Of a stretch of DNA of 64,000 bases, positions 38,444-48,225 are shown one piece after another (positions within the stretch are counted from its first letter, which is position 1; every line of letters begins with the position of its first letter). This DNA comes from Paenibacillus sp. FSL R7-0345 (GTDB lineage: Bacteria > Bacillota > Bacilli > Paenibacillales > Paenibacillaceae). Made by a program: the position numbers and the translations under genes. The stretch lies in NCBI RefSeq assembly GCF_038595055.1, contig NZ_CP152002.1, positions 142,501-206,500 of the forward strand, written 5' to 3'. The notes below the pieces were generated by a model. It worked only from the letters and a program-made list of their open reading frames with translations, was not told the origin of the DNA and ran no database searches.

Positions 38444-39988
38444 ATGTCAGCTCCAAGACCTGTAGCATTGATCATCATGGATGGTTTCGGATTGCGGAAT
38501 ACGGATGAAGGCAACGCGGTTGCCCAAGCCAATAAGCCGAACTATGACCGTTACCTGAAGCAATACCCGAACACTACGCTTACCGCCTGCGGCGAAGCTG
38601 TAGGTCTGCCTGAAGGACAAATGGGCAACTCGGAAGTAGGTCACCTTAACATCGGCGCAGGCCGGATCGTATACCAGGATCTGACCCGTATCGACAAGTC
38701 GATCCGTGACGGTGAGTTCTTCGAGAACGAAACGCTGGTTGCTGCTGTAAGAAGCGCTAAGTCCACCGGCAAAAAGCTTCACCTGTATGCACTCGTTTCC
38801 GACGGCGGCGTGCACAGTCACATTAACCACCTGTTTGCCATGCTCGATCTGGCCAAGAAGGAAGATATGCACGAAGTGTATATCCATGCTTTCATGGACG
38901 GACGCGATGTAGCACCTGACAGCGGACAAAAGTTCGTTCAGGATCTGGTTGCGAAGATCGAAGAAGTGGGCGTAGGTAAAATTGCTACGGTATCCGGACG
39001 TTACTACGCGATGGACCGTGACAAACGCTGGGAACGTGTAGAGAAAGCCTACCGTGCTATGGTATATGGCGAAGGCCCTAAATATACTGACGCTCTGCAG
39101 GCTATCACTGCATCCTACCAGAATTCCGTTTATGATGAATTCGTTGAGCCTAGCGTAATCGTGGACAGCAACGATCAGCCGGTGGGAGTAGTGGAAAGCG
39201 GCGATTCTGTCATCTTCCTGAACTTCCGTCCTGACCGTGCGATCCAGCTGTCGCAAGTATTTACGAATTCCGATTTCCGCGGCTTTGACCGTGGACCGCT
39301 CTTCCCGCAGGGTCTGCACTTTGTGTGCCTGACTACGTTCAGCGAAACGGTACAGGGCTATGTAGCCTACTCGCCGAAGAACCTGGACAATACACTGGGT
39401 GAAGTGCTGGTACAGAATAACAAGAAGCAGCTGCGTATTGCGGAAACTGAAAAGTACCCGCACGTAACCTTCTTCTTCAGCGGCGGACGCGATGAAGAGC
39501 TTCCAGGCGAAACACGCATCCTGATTAACTCGCCAAAAGTGGCAACCTATGATCTGCAGCCTGAGATGAGCGCATACGAAGTGGCGGCGGCCTGCGTAGC
39601 GGAAATCGAAGCAGACAGACAGGATGCCATTATCCTGAACTTTGCTAACCCTGATATGGTAGGCCACTCCGGCATGCTGGAGCCTACAATCAAGGCGGTT
39701 GAAGTGACAGATGAATGTGTGGGTAAAGTTGTAGATGCAGTTGTTGCCAAAGGCGGCGTTGCGATCATCATTGCTGACCACGGTAATGCTGACATGGTAT
39801 TTGACGAACAGGGACGCCCGTTCACCGCTCATACCACCAACCCGGTTCCTTTCATCGTAACTACTGAAAATGTTGTTCTGCGCGAATCCGGTATCCTTGC
39901 TGATGTAGCACCGACAATTCTGGATCTGATGGGACTTCCGCAGCCTGCGGAAATGACCGGACAATCCATGATTGCCAGCCGCAAATAA
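38444..39988 (+). CDS. gpmI: Phosphoglycerate mutase, cofactor-independent
   Basis: A 514-residue manganese enzyme of the alkaline phosphatase superfamily. The phospho-Ser is in [17 protein letters not shown]; metal ligands lie in [18 protein letters not shown] and [10 protein letters not shown]. It starts two bases after the tpiA stop. Bacterial iPGMs are strongly Mn- and pH-dependent, which in spore formers is linked to 3-PGA storage (family knowledge). Confidence 0.97.
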   Translation: MSAPRPVALIIMDGFGLRNTDEGNAVAQANKPNYDRYLKQYPNTTLTACGEAVGLPEGQMGNSEVGHLNIGAGRIVYQDLTRIDKSIRDGEFFENETLVAAVRSAKSTGKKLHLYALVSDGGVHSHINHLFAMLDLAKKEDMHEVYIHAFMDGRDVAPDSGQKFVQDLVAKIEEVGVGKIATVSGRYYAMDRDKRWERVEKAYRAMVYGEGPKYTDALQAITASYQNSVYDEFVEPSVIVDSNDQPVGVVESGDSVIFLNFRPDRAIQLSQVFTNSDFRGFDRGPLFPQGLHFVCLTTFSETVQGYVAYSPKNLDNTLGEVLVQNNKKQLRIAETEKYPHVTFFFSGGRDEELPGETRILINSPKVATYDLQPEMSAYEVAAACVAEIEADRQDAIILNFANPDMVGHSGMLEPTIKAVEVTDECVGKVVDAVVAKGGVAIIIADHGNADMVFDEQGRPFTAHTTNPVPFIVTTENVVLRESGILADVAPTILDLMGLPQPAEMTGQSMIASRK

Positions 39989-40032
39989 GCAGGAGCTTAA
40001 ATAACGCTTTTTAATACCAAAACCATCGTTAA

Positions 40033-41334
<1,302 letters not shown>

Positions 41335-41356
41335 TCCCTTTTGAGCTATGTATTAA

Positions 41357-41387
41357 AAGCCTGCCGGTTTCGGCAGGCTTTTTTTGC
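41357..41387 (+). terminator. Terminator of the glycolytic operon
   Basis: A 10-bp stem AAGCCTGCCG/CGGCAGGCTT with loop GTTT and a T9 run. Confidence 0.95.
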
Positions 41388-41406
41388 GATGGTCGCAGGG
41401 ATAAGG

Positions 41407-41435
41407 TTGTATTCGCTTTAGGGCTATGATAAAAT
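41407..41435 (+). promoter_or_regulatory. Predicted promoter of secG
   Basis: TTGTAT, 17 bases, TAAAAT with an extended -10 TG (TGATAAAAT). Confidence 0.55.
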
Positions 41436-41511
41436 AAGAATGCTGTTTATGAAACTCGTGAAATCTAAATTACCATAGATAGTGATGCTTGGACGTAGGA
41501 GGTGGAAGTGA

Positions 41512-41745
41512 ATGGATATTTTTTTGAAAATTGTGCTCCTGATTTTTTCCGTCGGTCTGATTGCGGTCGTTCTTCTGCAAAAAGGGAAAAGCGCAGGTCT
41601 TTCCGGTGCCATCTCCGGCGGTGCTGAGCATCTCTTCGGTAAAACTAAAGCGCGCGGTATGGAACTCGTATTGCAGCGTGTAACAGTTGGACTGGCAGCC
41701 GGATTCTTCATCATGTCGGTTGTTGTTGCCGTTTTTGTTGACTAA
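41512..41745 (+). CDS. secG: Preprotein translocase subunit SecG
   Basis: A 77-residue protein with two membrane segments (ILKIVLLIFSVGLIAVVLLQ-like and VGLAAGFFIMSVVVAVFV) separated by the conserved LLQKGKSAGLSGAISGGAEHLFGK loop region (given in parts). An auxiliary part of the SecYEG channel. RBS GGAGGTG. secG-rnr-smpB-ssrA is a conserved Bacillus order. Confidence 0.93.
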   Translation: MDIFLKIVLLIFSVGLIAVVLLQKGKSAGLSGAISGGAEHLFGKTKARGMELVLQRVTVGLAAGFFIMSVVVAVFVD

Positions 41746-41758
41746 ACCCGCATACATT

Positions 41759-41806
41759 AGCCTTCGCTCTATTCTGAATGGAATGGGGCGGGGGCTTTTT
41801 ATTTTT
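41759..41806 (+). terminator. secG terminator
   Basis: AGCCTTCGCTCTAT pairs along its whole length with ATGGGGCGGGGGCT when GU pairs are allowed; a T-rich tract follows. Confidence 0.75.
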
Positions 41807-41990
41807 ATTTTTGAGCTAACGTTAACCTTGGGTTGATCATAACAGGGATGGCCGGGATTGATTTCGTGTATACTAGGGTATGAAGTATATAGAGGGAAAA
41901 TTTACTTGATGCAGGACAGGCAGAAGAGGACAAGACATACATATTTGCCAGCGGCATAACGAATGCTGCGAAAGGGCCGAGGTGACTTAA

Positions 41991-44837
41991 GTGATAACAC
42001 AGGAAATCTTACTTGATTTTATGCGGGAAACCGCTTATAAACCGCTGACTTATGATGAGCTGGTCAGCCACTTTGCAATAGATGACGGGGCTTCGTTCAA
42101 AGCCTTTGAGAGCTTACTCTCAGAGCTGGAACAGGACGGGCGGATTGTACTGACCCGCAACAGCCGATATGGCGTGCCGGAACGGATGGATCTTTTACGC
42201 GGACGGCTGCAGGCCCATGCCAAGGGCTTTGCTTTTCTGATTCCTGATGACCGCGATCATCCTGATGTGTATATTCATGCCAATGACCTGAAGGGTGCAA
42301 TGAACGGCGATATCGTACTTATCCGCATCACCTCCAAGAGCCCTTCAGGCGGACGGATGGAAGGTGAAGTGGAACGGATCATCAAACGCGGTGTGCTGCA
42401 GACTGTCGGAGTGTTTCAGAGCCTGGAGACTTATGGTTTTGTGCTGCCCGATGATAAGCGGATTAACCGGGATATTTTCATTCCGAAGCAGTCGTTTGGA
42501 GGTGCGGTTGACGGCGAAAAGGTCGTTGTGCGTATCGTAAATTACCCGGAAGGCCGGGCTGCGGCAGAAGGCGAAATTATTGAGATTCTCGGGCATAAGG
42601 ATGACCCGGGAGTTGATATTCTGTCGGTAATCCGCAAGCACCAGCTGCCGGAGGCTTTTCCGGCTGAGGTGATGCGTGAAGCGGAGCAGGCTCCGGACTC
42701 GATCACGGAAGAGGAGATTGTTCAGCAAGGCCGGCGCGATCTGCGCGGGCTGAACATCGTGACCATCGACGGCGCAGACGCCAAGGACCTTGATGATGCG
42801 GTTAATGTACAGCGTCTGGAGAACGGTAACTACAAGCTGGGCGTTCATATTGCTGACGTCGGCTACTATGTGCGCGAAGGCTCTGAGCTGGATAAGGAAG
42901 CATATGACCGGGGATGCAGCGTCTACCTCGTAGACCGGGTTATTCCGATGCTGCCGCACCGGCTGTCGAACGGGATCTGCAGTCTTAATCCCAAGGTGGA
43001 CCGGCTTACCATGTCCTGTGAGATGGAGTTCAACGAGCACATGAAGGTCGTGAAGCATGATGTCTTTACGAGCGTAATCCGGACCAAGGAGAGAATGACC
43101 TATTCCGATGTCCGCAAAATCGTTGAGGATGAGGATCCTGAGCTGCTGGAGCGTTACAGCCCGCTGATCGAGGATTTCCGTCTGATGAAAGAGCTGGCCA
43201 TGAAGCTGCGCGGGGCGCGGATGCGGCGCGGTGCGGTTGATTTTGATTTTGAAGAGAGCAAGATTATTGTGGATGAGACCGGCAAGGCGATCGATATCGT
43301 AAAGCGCGAGCGCTCCGTGGCTGAGCAGATTATCGAGGAATTCATGCTGGCAGCTAATGAAACAGTGGCCGAGCACTTCCACTGGCTGAAGGTGCCTTTC
43401 TTGTACCGGATTCACGAGGACCCGGATCAGGAGAAGCTGCAGAACTTTATGGCTTTTGCCGCTAACTTCGGCTACCATGTCAAAGGCCGGGGTAACTCTA
43501 TTCATCCGCGTGCCCTGCAGGATCTGCTGGAGCAGATCGAAGGAACGAAGGAACAGACCGTTATCAGCACGATGATGCTGCGCTCAATGAAGCAGGCGAA
43601 GTACGATGCCGAAAGTACAGGCCACTTCGGTCTGGCGGCAGAGTATTATTCCCACTTCACTTCACCAATCCGCCGTTATCCTGACCTTGTCATCCACCGC
43701 GTGATGCGTGAAGTGCTTGAAAACGGCGGGGCCCTGACAGAGAAGCGGCATGAGTATCTGGCTACCCGTATGCCGGATATTGCCCAGCAGTCCTCCGAGC
43801 GTGAACGTGTGGCGGTCGAGGCTGAGCGTGACACTGAGCAGCTGAAGAAAGCTGAATACATGCAGGATAAGGTTGGTGAGGAATTCGATGCGATGGTCAG
43901 CAGTGTGACCAGCTTCGGAATGTTCATCGAGCTTGAAAATACAGTCGAAGGCCTGATCCGTCTCAGCGCTCTGACAGACGATTATTACCACTTCGACGAA
44001 GCCCATATGGCGCTCATCGGGGAGCGCACCTCCAAGGTGTTCCGCATTGGCGACGAGGTGAAGATTCGTGTTGCCAAGGTGAACATGGACGACCATACGA
44101 TCGACTTCGAGCTGGTTGACATGAAGCCGCGTGCAGCAGGCGAGCACCGCAGCTACGGCGGGCGCTCCGGCAAAGCCGGCGGCTTCGCCGGTGGTAAAGG
44201 CGGCCGCGGCGGCAAAGACCGCGGCGGCTTCAGCAAGCCGGGTGCAGCCGGTAAAGGTAAGGCTGGCGCAGCCGGTAAAGGCGGTGCCGGAGGCAAAGGC
44301 GGCTCCGGCAAAGCTAAAGCCGGCGGTGTTGGCTCTGCCGGCAAGCGCAAAGGCGGTGCCGTGACTACCGGCACCTGGGAGACGGCGCCGCGCAGCGAAG
44401 CGGCGCCAGGCGGAGGCGGCGGCCCGGCGGAGGCCGCACGCCGTGCTTTTGCCGCCCTGAACGGCGAAGCGGGCGGCAGTGGTGCGCCGCGTGAGCGCAG
44501 CGGCGGCGGCAAAGGCCGCGGCGGAGCGGCCGGAAGCGATGCCGCGGGGCGCGGCATCAGCTTCGGCTTCGGCTCCGGCAAGGGCGGCTACGGCGCGCCG
44601 CTTGGCGGCGGCGCGGGCAGCGGCGAGCTGCGCGGGGTTGACGCGAACACCCGGTTCACGAGCCGGGAGGATCGCGGGGCTGAAAGCCGCGGCGTCAGCA
44701 GCGGCAAGGACAAGGGCCGCCGCAAGAAAAAAGGCGGCGTCTTCACCAGCCCGGCTGTCACGCCGGGCGGCCCGGGGGGCGGCAACACGGAGAACGCCGT
44801 GCGCCGCAAGAAAAAGAAGAAGAAGTCTCAGGAGTAG
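41991..44837 (+). CDS. rnr: Ribonuclease R with extended Gly/Lys/Arg-rich C-terminal tail
   Basis: A 948-residue RNase II/R-family 3'-5' exonuclease. An N-terminal winged helix is followed by cold-shock domains ([16 protein letters not shown]), the RNB catalytic domain with [16 protein letters not shown] (metal-binding Asp), [16 protein letters not shown] and [16 protein letters not shown], and an S1 domain ([16 protein letters not shown]). The conserved part ends near residue 713. The last 235 or so residues are low-complexity, rich in G, K, R, A and S with RGG/KGG motifs, ending in a lysine run. Typical Bacillus RNase R is about 780 residues. The start is a GTG. Confidence 0.95.
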   Translation: MITQEILLDFMRETAYKPLTYDELVSHFAIDDGASFKAFESLLSELEQDGRIVLTRNSRYGVPERMDLLRGRLQAHAKGFAFLIPDDRDHPDVYIHANDLKGAMNGDIVLIRITSKSPSGGRMEGEVERIIKRGVLQTVGVFQSLETYGFVLPDDKRINRDIFIPKQSFGGAVDGEKVVVRIVNYPEGRAAAEGEIIEILGHKDDPGVDILSVIRKHQLPEAFPAEVMREAEQAPDSITEEEIVQQGRRDLRGLNIVTIDGADAKDLDDAVNVQRLENGNYKLGVHIADVGYYVREGSELDKEAYDRGCSVYLVDRVIPMLPHRLSNGICSLNPKVDRLTMSCEMEFNEHMKVVKHDVFTSVIRTKERMTYSDVRKIVEDEDPELLERYSPLIEDFRLMKELAMKLRGARMRRGAVDFDFEESKIIVDETGKAIDIVKRERSVAEQIIEEFMLAANETVAEHFHWLKVPFLYRIHEDPDQEKLQNFMAFAANFGYHVKGRGNSIHPRALQDLLEQIEGTKEQTVISTMMLRSMKQAKYDAESTGHFGLAAEYYSHFTSPIRRYPDLVIHRVMREVLENGGALTEKRHEYLATRMPDIAQQSSERERVAVEAERDTEQLKKAEYMQDKVGEEFDAMVSSVTSFGMFIELENTVEGLIRLSALTDDYYHFDEAHMALIGERTSKVFRIGDEVKIRVAKVNMDDHTIDFELVDMKPRAAGEHRSYGGRSGKAGGFAGGKGGRGGKDRGGFSKPGAAGKGKAGAAGKGGAGGKGGSGKAKAGGVGSAGKRKGGAVTTGTWETAPRSEAAPGGGGGPAEAARRAFAALNGEAGGSGAPRERSGGGKGRGGAAGSDAAGRGISFGFGSGKGGYGAPLGGGAGSGELRGVDANTRFTSREDRGAESRGVSSGKDKGRRKKKGGVFTSPAVTPGGPGGGNTENAVRRKKKKKKSQE

Positions 44838-44851
44838 ACTGAGACTGAGGG

Positions 44852-44888
44852 GCGCCTCAAGCAGCGTATATGCTGCTTGGGGCGCTTT
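44852..44888 (+). terminator. rnr terminator
   Basis: GCGCCTCAAGCAGC/GCTGCTTGGGGCGC hairpin with one wobble pair, then TTTTC. Confidence 0.85.
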
Positions 44889-44934
44889 TCTTGCATCCAG
44901 GCTGTTGCTCTGGGGGCTGCTAGTTCAACACAAC

Positions 44935-45124
44935 GATTCTAACGGACTCAGATGCCGTTATTCGCTGCTTATTACCCTCCTGCAGCTTGTCGCGGACTCC
45001 AGTGACCTTATGTGTTACTAAAGTGTGAAAATTGCAGCGTTTCAGCATAAATAACGTCATCTGTGTCCGTTAGAATAACAAACTGCAGGAAAATCGCTAA
45101 ATAACGCCTCCTGAGTCCGTTATA
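44935..45124. repeat. Inverted array of four related units, about 51-bp spacing
   Basis: A unit resembling TTCTAACGGACTCAGATGCC then GTTATT occurs forward at 44935-44962 (A) and, degenerate, at about 44990-45012 (D). It occurs inverted at 45050-45077 (B) and 45100-45124 (C). The linkers also correspond (TCCTGCAGCTTGT after A, the complement ACAAACTGCAGGA between B and C). The two arms can therefore pair as one long imperfect stem of about 75-80 bases each, centred near 45030. I see no coding function. The rest of 45125-45436 shows no convincing gene. Confidence 0.8.
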
Positions 45125-45436
45125 TGCTTCAAGCGAGCCCTAGTATTCATGTTGCGGTTAATCCCAGTCGATTACACAGATCAATGATCGCTCTGTCATA
45201 TGTTTTTTTGGGGGATACACAACTTTATAGCGCTTAGGATCTATCTCGCTGACACTATGGGTAATAACCTTATGGGGAAATGTCCTCTTATCGAGTACAA
45301 TGATACGGAAATGACCGTGGAACGGGGACAGTATCATCCTAAGACATGTCATTTCACCCGCTTCCCTGACATACAGTTGTCAAAATGACTAACCGATGTT
45401 AAGTCCGTTACTAACTGGCAGTGGAAACGTACTTCC

Positions 45437-45466
45437 TTGCGTTCACCGGATTCATTTTGATACAAT
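45437..45466 (+). promoter_or_regulatory. Predicted promoter of smpB
   Basis: TTGCGT, 18 bases, TACAAT with extended -10 (TGATACAAT). Confidence 0.55.
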
Positions 45467-45523
45467 ATAGATCTGACACTTAACTCCGTTTTGACGGGGA
45501 ATACGATTCAAGGAGTGACTTTC

Positions 45524-46003
45524 ATGGGTAAAAAAGCAGACGGGAAAGTGCTCGCCCAGAACAAAAAAGCTTCCCATGATTACTTTATTGAGGACACTTT
45601 TGAAGCGGGTATGGTGCTGACCGGTACAGAGATCAAGTCGCTGCGTAATGGCCGCGCTAACATTGGTGATGCGTTCGCTACCATCCGTAACGGTGAGATT
45701 CATATCCACAACATGCACATCAGCCCGTTTGAGCAGGGTAACCGTTCCAATCCCGATGATCCGACGCGTACGCGCAAGCTGCTGATGCATAAGGTGCAGA
45801 TCCATAAGCTGCTGGGCTTATCCAAGCAGGACGGCTACTCGATAGTGCCGCTGAAGATCTATGTGCGCAACGGTTATGCCAAGCTGCTGATCGGCCTCGG
45901 TAAAGGTAAGAAGCAATACGACAAACGCGACACTGCCGCTAAGAAGGATGCTCAGCGTGATATCCAGCGTGCACTGCGTGAGAAGCAGAAAGTTGCCAGA
46001 TAA
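45524..46003 (+). CDS. smpB: SsrA-binding protein SmpB
   Basis: A 159-residue tmRNA partner for trans-translation. Family motifs: [29 protein letters not shown] (by parts), [26 protein letters not shown] and the basic C-terminal tail [25 protein letters not shown] that enters the ribosomal A site. RBS AAGGAGTG. It lies directly before ssrA. Confidence 0.97.
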   Translation: MGKKADGKVLAQNKKASHDYFIEDTFEAGMVLTGTEIKSLRNGRANIGDAFATIRNGEIHIHNMHISPFEQGNRSNPDDPTRTRKLLMHKVQIHKLLGLSKQDGYSIVPLKIYVRNGYAKLLIGLGKGKKQYDKRDTAAKKDAQRDIQRALREKQKVAR

Positions 46004-46068
46004 ACTGGTGACGGGTGTTACCGGAAGACAGAATTCCAGATTGCTCCTTCAATTCCTTTAACCCACGT

Positions 46069-46096
46069 GTTAAAGTGTTGATAAATGTGCTATACT
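46069..46096 (+). promoter_or_regulatory. Predicted ssrA promoter
   Basis: A weak -35 (GTTAAA) 16 bases before an extended -10 (TGCTATACT at 46088-46096), about 100 bases before the mature 5' end. Confidence 0.5.
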
Positions 46097-46201
46097 GTGT
46101 AAGTAAGATTTTTGCTTCGTGGCAGTCCTCAGGTTTGAGGCTGCAGATTGGATCTCTCTTGCTTAGAAGATCCGCTTGATCCGAAGCGCCCTTTTTAATG
46201 A

Positions 46202-46563
46202 GGGGCCGTTCTTGGATTCGACGGGGGTAGTTCGAGCATGAGCAGCGAGTAGTGGGGACGCGTCCGCTTTATCAACGCTAAAGCCTATTAAACGGCAAAC
46301 AACAAAACAACTACGCTTTCGCAGCTTAATAACCTGTGTGCGTGCTTCTACCCTGCATCGCCCATGTGACAGGGATAGGGGCTAACAAGTAGTGGGATAC
46401 GCTGTCTGGTCTCCGCCTGGGGTCAGCAGAAGAAGATAATCAGGCTGACCCGAAGAGGACCCGGTTACGGGGGGCTTCTAGGGTGACATCAAATCCGTGA
46501 CTACACTCGTAGAAACTTATGTGCCGTTATCTTCGGACAGGGGTTCGACTCCCCTCGGCTCCA
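46202..46563 (+). ncRNA. ssrA: tmRNA (SsrA)
   Basis: The 5' end GGGGCCG pairs with CGGCTCC at the 3' end to form the tRNA-like acceptor; TTCGGACAGGGGTTCGACTCCCC forms the T arm (46531-46554). The tag frame runs from GGC at 46294 to TAA at 46327-46329 and encodes GKQQNNYAFAA, so the tag is A-GKQQNNYAFAA with the usual hydrophobic -AA end. CCA is not encoded (A-TAT follows), so it must be added. The 3' end is duplicated downstream, which marks an insertion site. Confidence 0.95.
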
Positions 46564-46572
46564 TATGGAGTA
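46474..46572 (+). repeat. 99-base ssrA 3'-end repeat, copy 1 (att-like)
   Basis: From GCTTCTAGGG within ssrA to ATATGGAGTA just past it, this segment is identical to 47552-47650. It contains the perfect 12-base palindrome CTCCATATGGAG (46559-46570) that spans the mature 3' end. Confidence 0.95.
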
Positions 46573-46578
46573 TTTAGA

Positions 46579-46604
46579 AAGACACCTTTAGGGGTGTCTT
46601 TTTT
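46579..46604 (+). terminator. ssrA terminator
   Basis: AAGACACC/GGTGTCTT stem with a T6 run. Confidence 0.93.
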
Positions 46605-46682
46605 CGTTTTAGGTATTCTCCCTCGAAGCCCATTCAAAATGAAAAATGTTATAATAAATATTAAAGAATGGAGCTGATGCCG

Positions 46683-47498
46683 ATGGATTTACTGGACCCA
46701 CGTGTTGACTTTGTGTTCAAACGGATATTTGGCAGCGAGAACAATAAGGATGTGCTGCTGGCGTTCCTTAACCGTATTTTCACAGAAGCTGGCGAGCCGC
46801 CGCTGACCGAGATCATCCTGATGAATCCTTATACGGATAAAGACGATCCCCACGACAAACAGTCCATCTTAGATGTTTACGCCAAGACCTCTGAAGGCAA
46901 ACTGATTGATATAGAGATGCAGCTTTTCAATAAGTATGATATAGAGAAACGAACGCTTTTTTATTGGAGCAAACGGTATGCGAGTCAACTGAGTGAGGGA
47001 GACAAGTATCCAGAGTTGAAGAAATGCGTAACGATCAACATTTTAAACTATACGTTATTAAAGAATGAACAATATCATAACGTATTTCATTTGCGGGAAG
47101 ACCGAACAGGGATATCCTTGATTGATGACATCGAGGTTCATTTCTTGGAGTTGCCGAAGCTGGATGAACATAGAGTTCCGTCTGAAGGCGGATTGATCAA
47201 TTGGCTGTTGTTTCTGAAAGGTGCCGATACATCACAATGGGAGGTGCTGAAGATGAATGAGCCAGGATTGGAGAAGGCAATGGACACCTTGCAATATTTG
47301 AGTCAGGATTCAGAGGCTAGACGATTGTATGAGGCCAGACAGAAGTATTTGCATGATGAGGCTTCTATGCTGGGAAGTGCAGAACTAGCAGGTATAAAAA
47401 AAGTGGCTAAAAATATGCTTGCCATGAATCTGGACATAACAACGATTGCTAAGGCGACTGGATTAACAGAGCAAGAGATCAATGCTTTGAGAAAGTAA
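46683..47498 (+). CDS. Rpn-family recombination-promoting nuclease / PD-(D/E)XK putative transposase
   Basis: A 271-residue protein with the typical opening LLDPRVDFVFKRIFGSENN, LLAFLNRIF, then the nuclease core ILDVYAKTSEGKLIDIEMQ (Asp ... Glu-x-Gln) and YWSKRYASQLSEGDKYPELKK, with a C-terminal tail ITTIAKATGLTEQEINALRK. Rpn proteins in E. coli are DNA endonucleases that increase RecA-independent recombination. The ATG at 46683 is chosen because GGAG lies 9 bases upstream; ATGs at 46668 and 46677 are alternatives. The gene lies between two perfect 99-base ssrA 3'-end repeats. Confidence 0.85.
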   Translation: MDLLDPRVDFVFKRIFGSENNKDVLLAFLNRIFTEAGEPPLTEIILMNPYTDKDDPHDKQSILDVYAKTSEGKLIDIEMQLFNKYDIEKRTLFYWSKRYASQLSEGDKYPELKKCVTINILNYTLLKNEQYHNVFHLREDRTGISLIDDIEVHFLELPKLDEHRVPSEGGLINWLLFLKGADTSQWEVLKMNEPGLEKAMDTLQYLSQDSEARRLYEARQKYLHDEASMLGSAELAGIKKVAKNMLAMNLDITTIAKATGLTEQEINALRK

Positions 47499-47551
47499 TT
47501 ACTAATTATGCCTCACCTTATACTTCTTTGCCAAGTCAATTCAGATGGGGA

Positions 47552-47650
47552 GCTTCTAGGGTGACATCAAATCCGTGACTACACTCGTAGAAACTTATGT
47601 GCCGTTATCTTCGGACAGGGGTTCGACTCCCCTCGGCTCCATATGGAGTA
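47552..47650 (+). repeat. 99-base ssrA 3'-end repeat, copy 2
   Basis: Identical over all 99 bases to 46474-46572, including T arm, acceptor strand and the CTCCATATGGAG palindrome (47637-47648). It lacks the rest of tmRNA, so it cannot be functional alone. Distance from copy 1 is 1078 bases. Confidence 0.95.
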
Positions 47651-47655
47651 AAGTG

Positions 47656-47683
47656 AAAGACACCTTTAAAGGTGTCTTTTTCG
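47656..47683 (+). terminator. Terminator behind ssrA-end copy 2
   Basis: A perfect 24-base palindrome (AAAGACACCTTT and its complement) with T5, homologous to the ssrA terminator. Confidence 0.9.
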
Positions 47684-47974
47684 TTTTTGCGGCTGTTTTG
47701 GATTATACGTGGCGGTTAAAAATCCTATAATGACGCGGTTTCCGGGACATGCTGTTAACAGATACAATGAGTTTCACTGAGGCTATACGGAGACCGGTGG
47801 CTTTGGCCTCCACGTAACCCGTAATAAATATGCTCCCCCTTCGGCGTGTGTTTTCGCCTTCCATACCCATCATCCGCCCTTCGATGTTGACCAATGAAGA
47901 GATCGTTGCAGTCTGAGCACTCCTACCTGCTATAAGTTGATATGAACGGTGCCATTCAGAAATGCAGAAAATGG

Positions 47975-48003
47975 TTGTAACACCCAGTAGTATAAACTAT
48001 AAT
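47975..48003 (+). promoter_or_regulatory. Predicted sigma-A promoter of the riboswitch-GGDEF/EAL transcript
   Basis: TTGTAA, 17 bases, TATAAT. Transcription would start near 48010, some 55 bases before the riboswitch. Between 47684 and 47974 I see no supported gene. Confidence 0.7.
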
Positions 48004-48063
48004 TAGTGTCAGCTTGTAGATTAATGTCGAATAATGTATTGTCTTTCAGATAATCTCAATAAT

Positions 48064-48156
48064 AATAGGGCACACTCGTTGAAAAACGGGGTCGCAAAAC
48101 TACAGGGGCTATCACATTTCCAATTCAGATATGTTATGCCAGCCAGTTACCGAAGG
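48064..48156 (+). promoter_or_regulatory. Cyclic di-GMP-I (GEMM-I) riboswitch
   Basis: The leader carries the GEMM-I core words in order: GGGCACAC, a GAAA-type loop (TTGAAAAA), GGGGTCGCAAAACTAC, AGGGGCT, a variable stem closed by ATGCCAGCCAG, and GTTACCG. In the Vc2 type RNA these correspond to GGGCAAACC, GGGACGCAAAGCC, and GUAGGUAGCGGGGUUACCG. It sits directly before a terminator and a GGDEF-EAL gene. Whether c-di-GMP turns expression on or off cannot be read with certainty. Confidence 0.82.
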
Positions 48157-48161
48157 CAAGG

Positions 48162-48190
48162 AAACCTCTCCTTTTCGGGAGAGGTTTTTT
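48162..48190 (+). terminator. Riboswitch-controlled terminator
   Basis: A perfect 10-bp stem AAACCTCTCC/GGAGAGGTTT with loop TTTTCG and T6, starting a few bases after the aptamer and 36 bases before the GGDEF-EAL start. It is the likely expression platform. Confidence 0.88.
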
Positions 48191-48225
48191 GTTGCAATGG
48201 GCCTGATTCATAAGGTGGGGGAACA

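Noticed and set aside
45158..45388. Two overlapping small frames on opposite strands between the inverted array and smpB
   Set aside because: Neither has a convincing RBS or family resemblance; the reverse one (64 codons) reads protein-like but support is too thin.
47703..47894. 63-codon reverse frame between ssrA-end copy 2 and the riboswitch
   Set aside because: It would start at a TTG with no Shine-Dalgarno, matches nothing I recognise, and its end lies in the repeated ACGTGGCGGTT motif.
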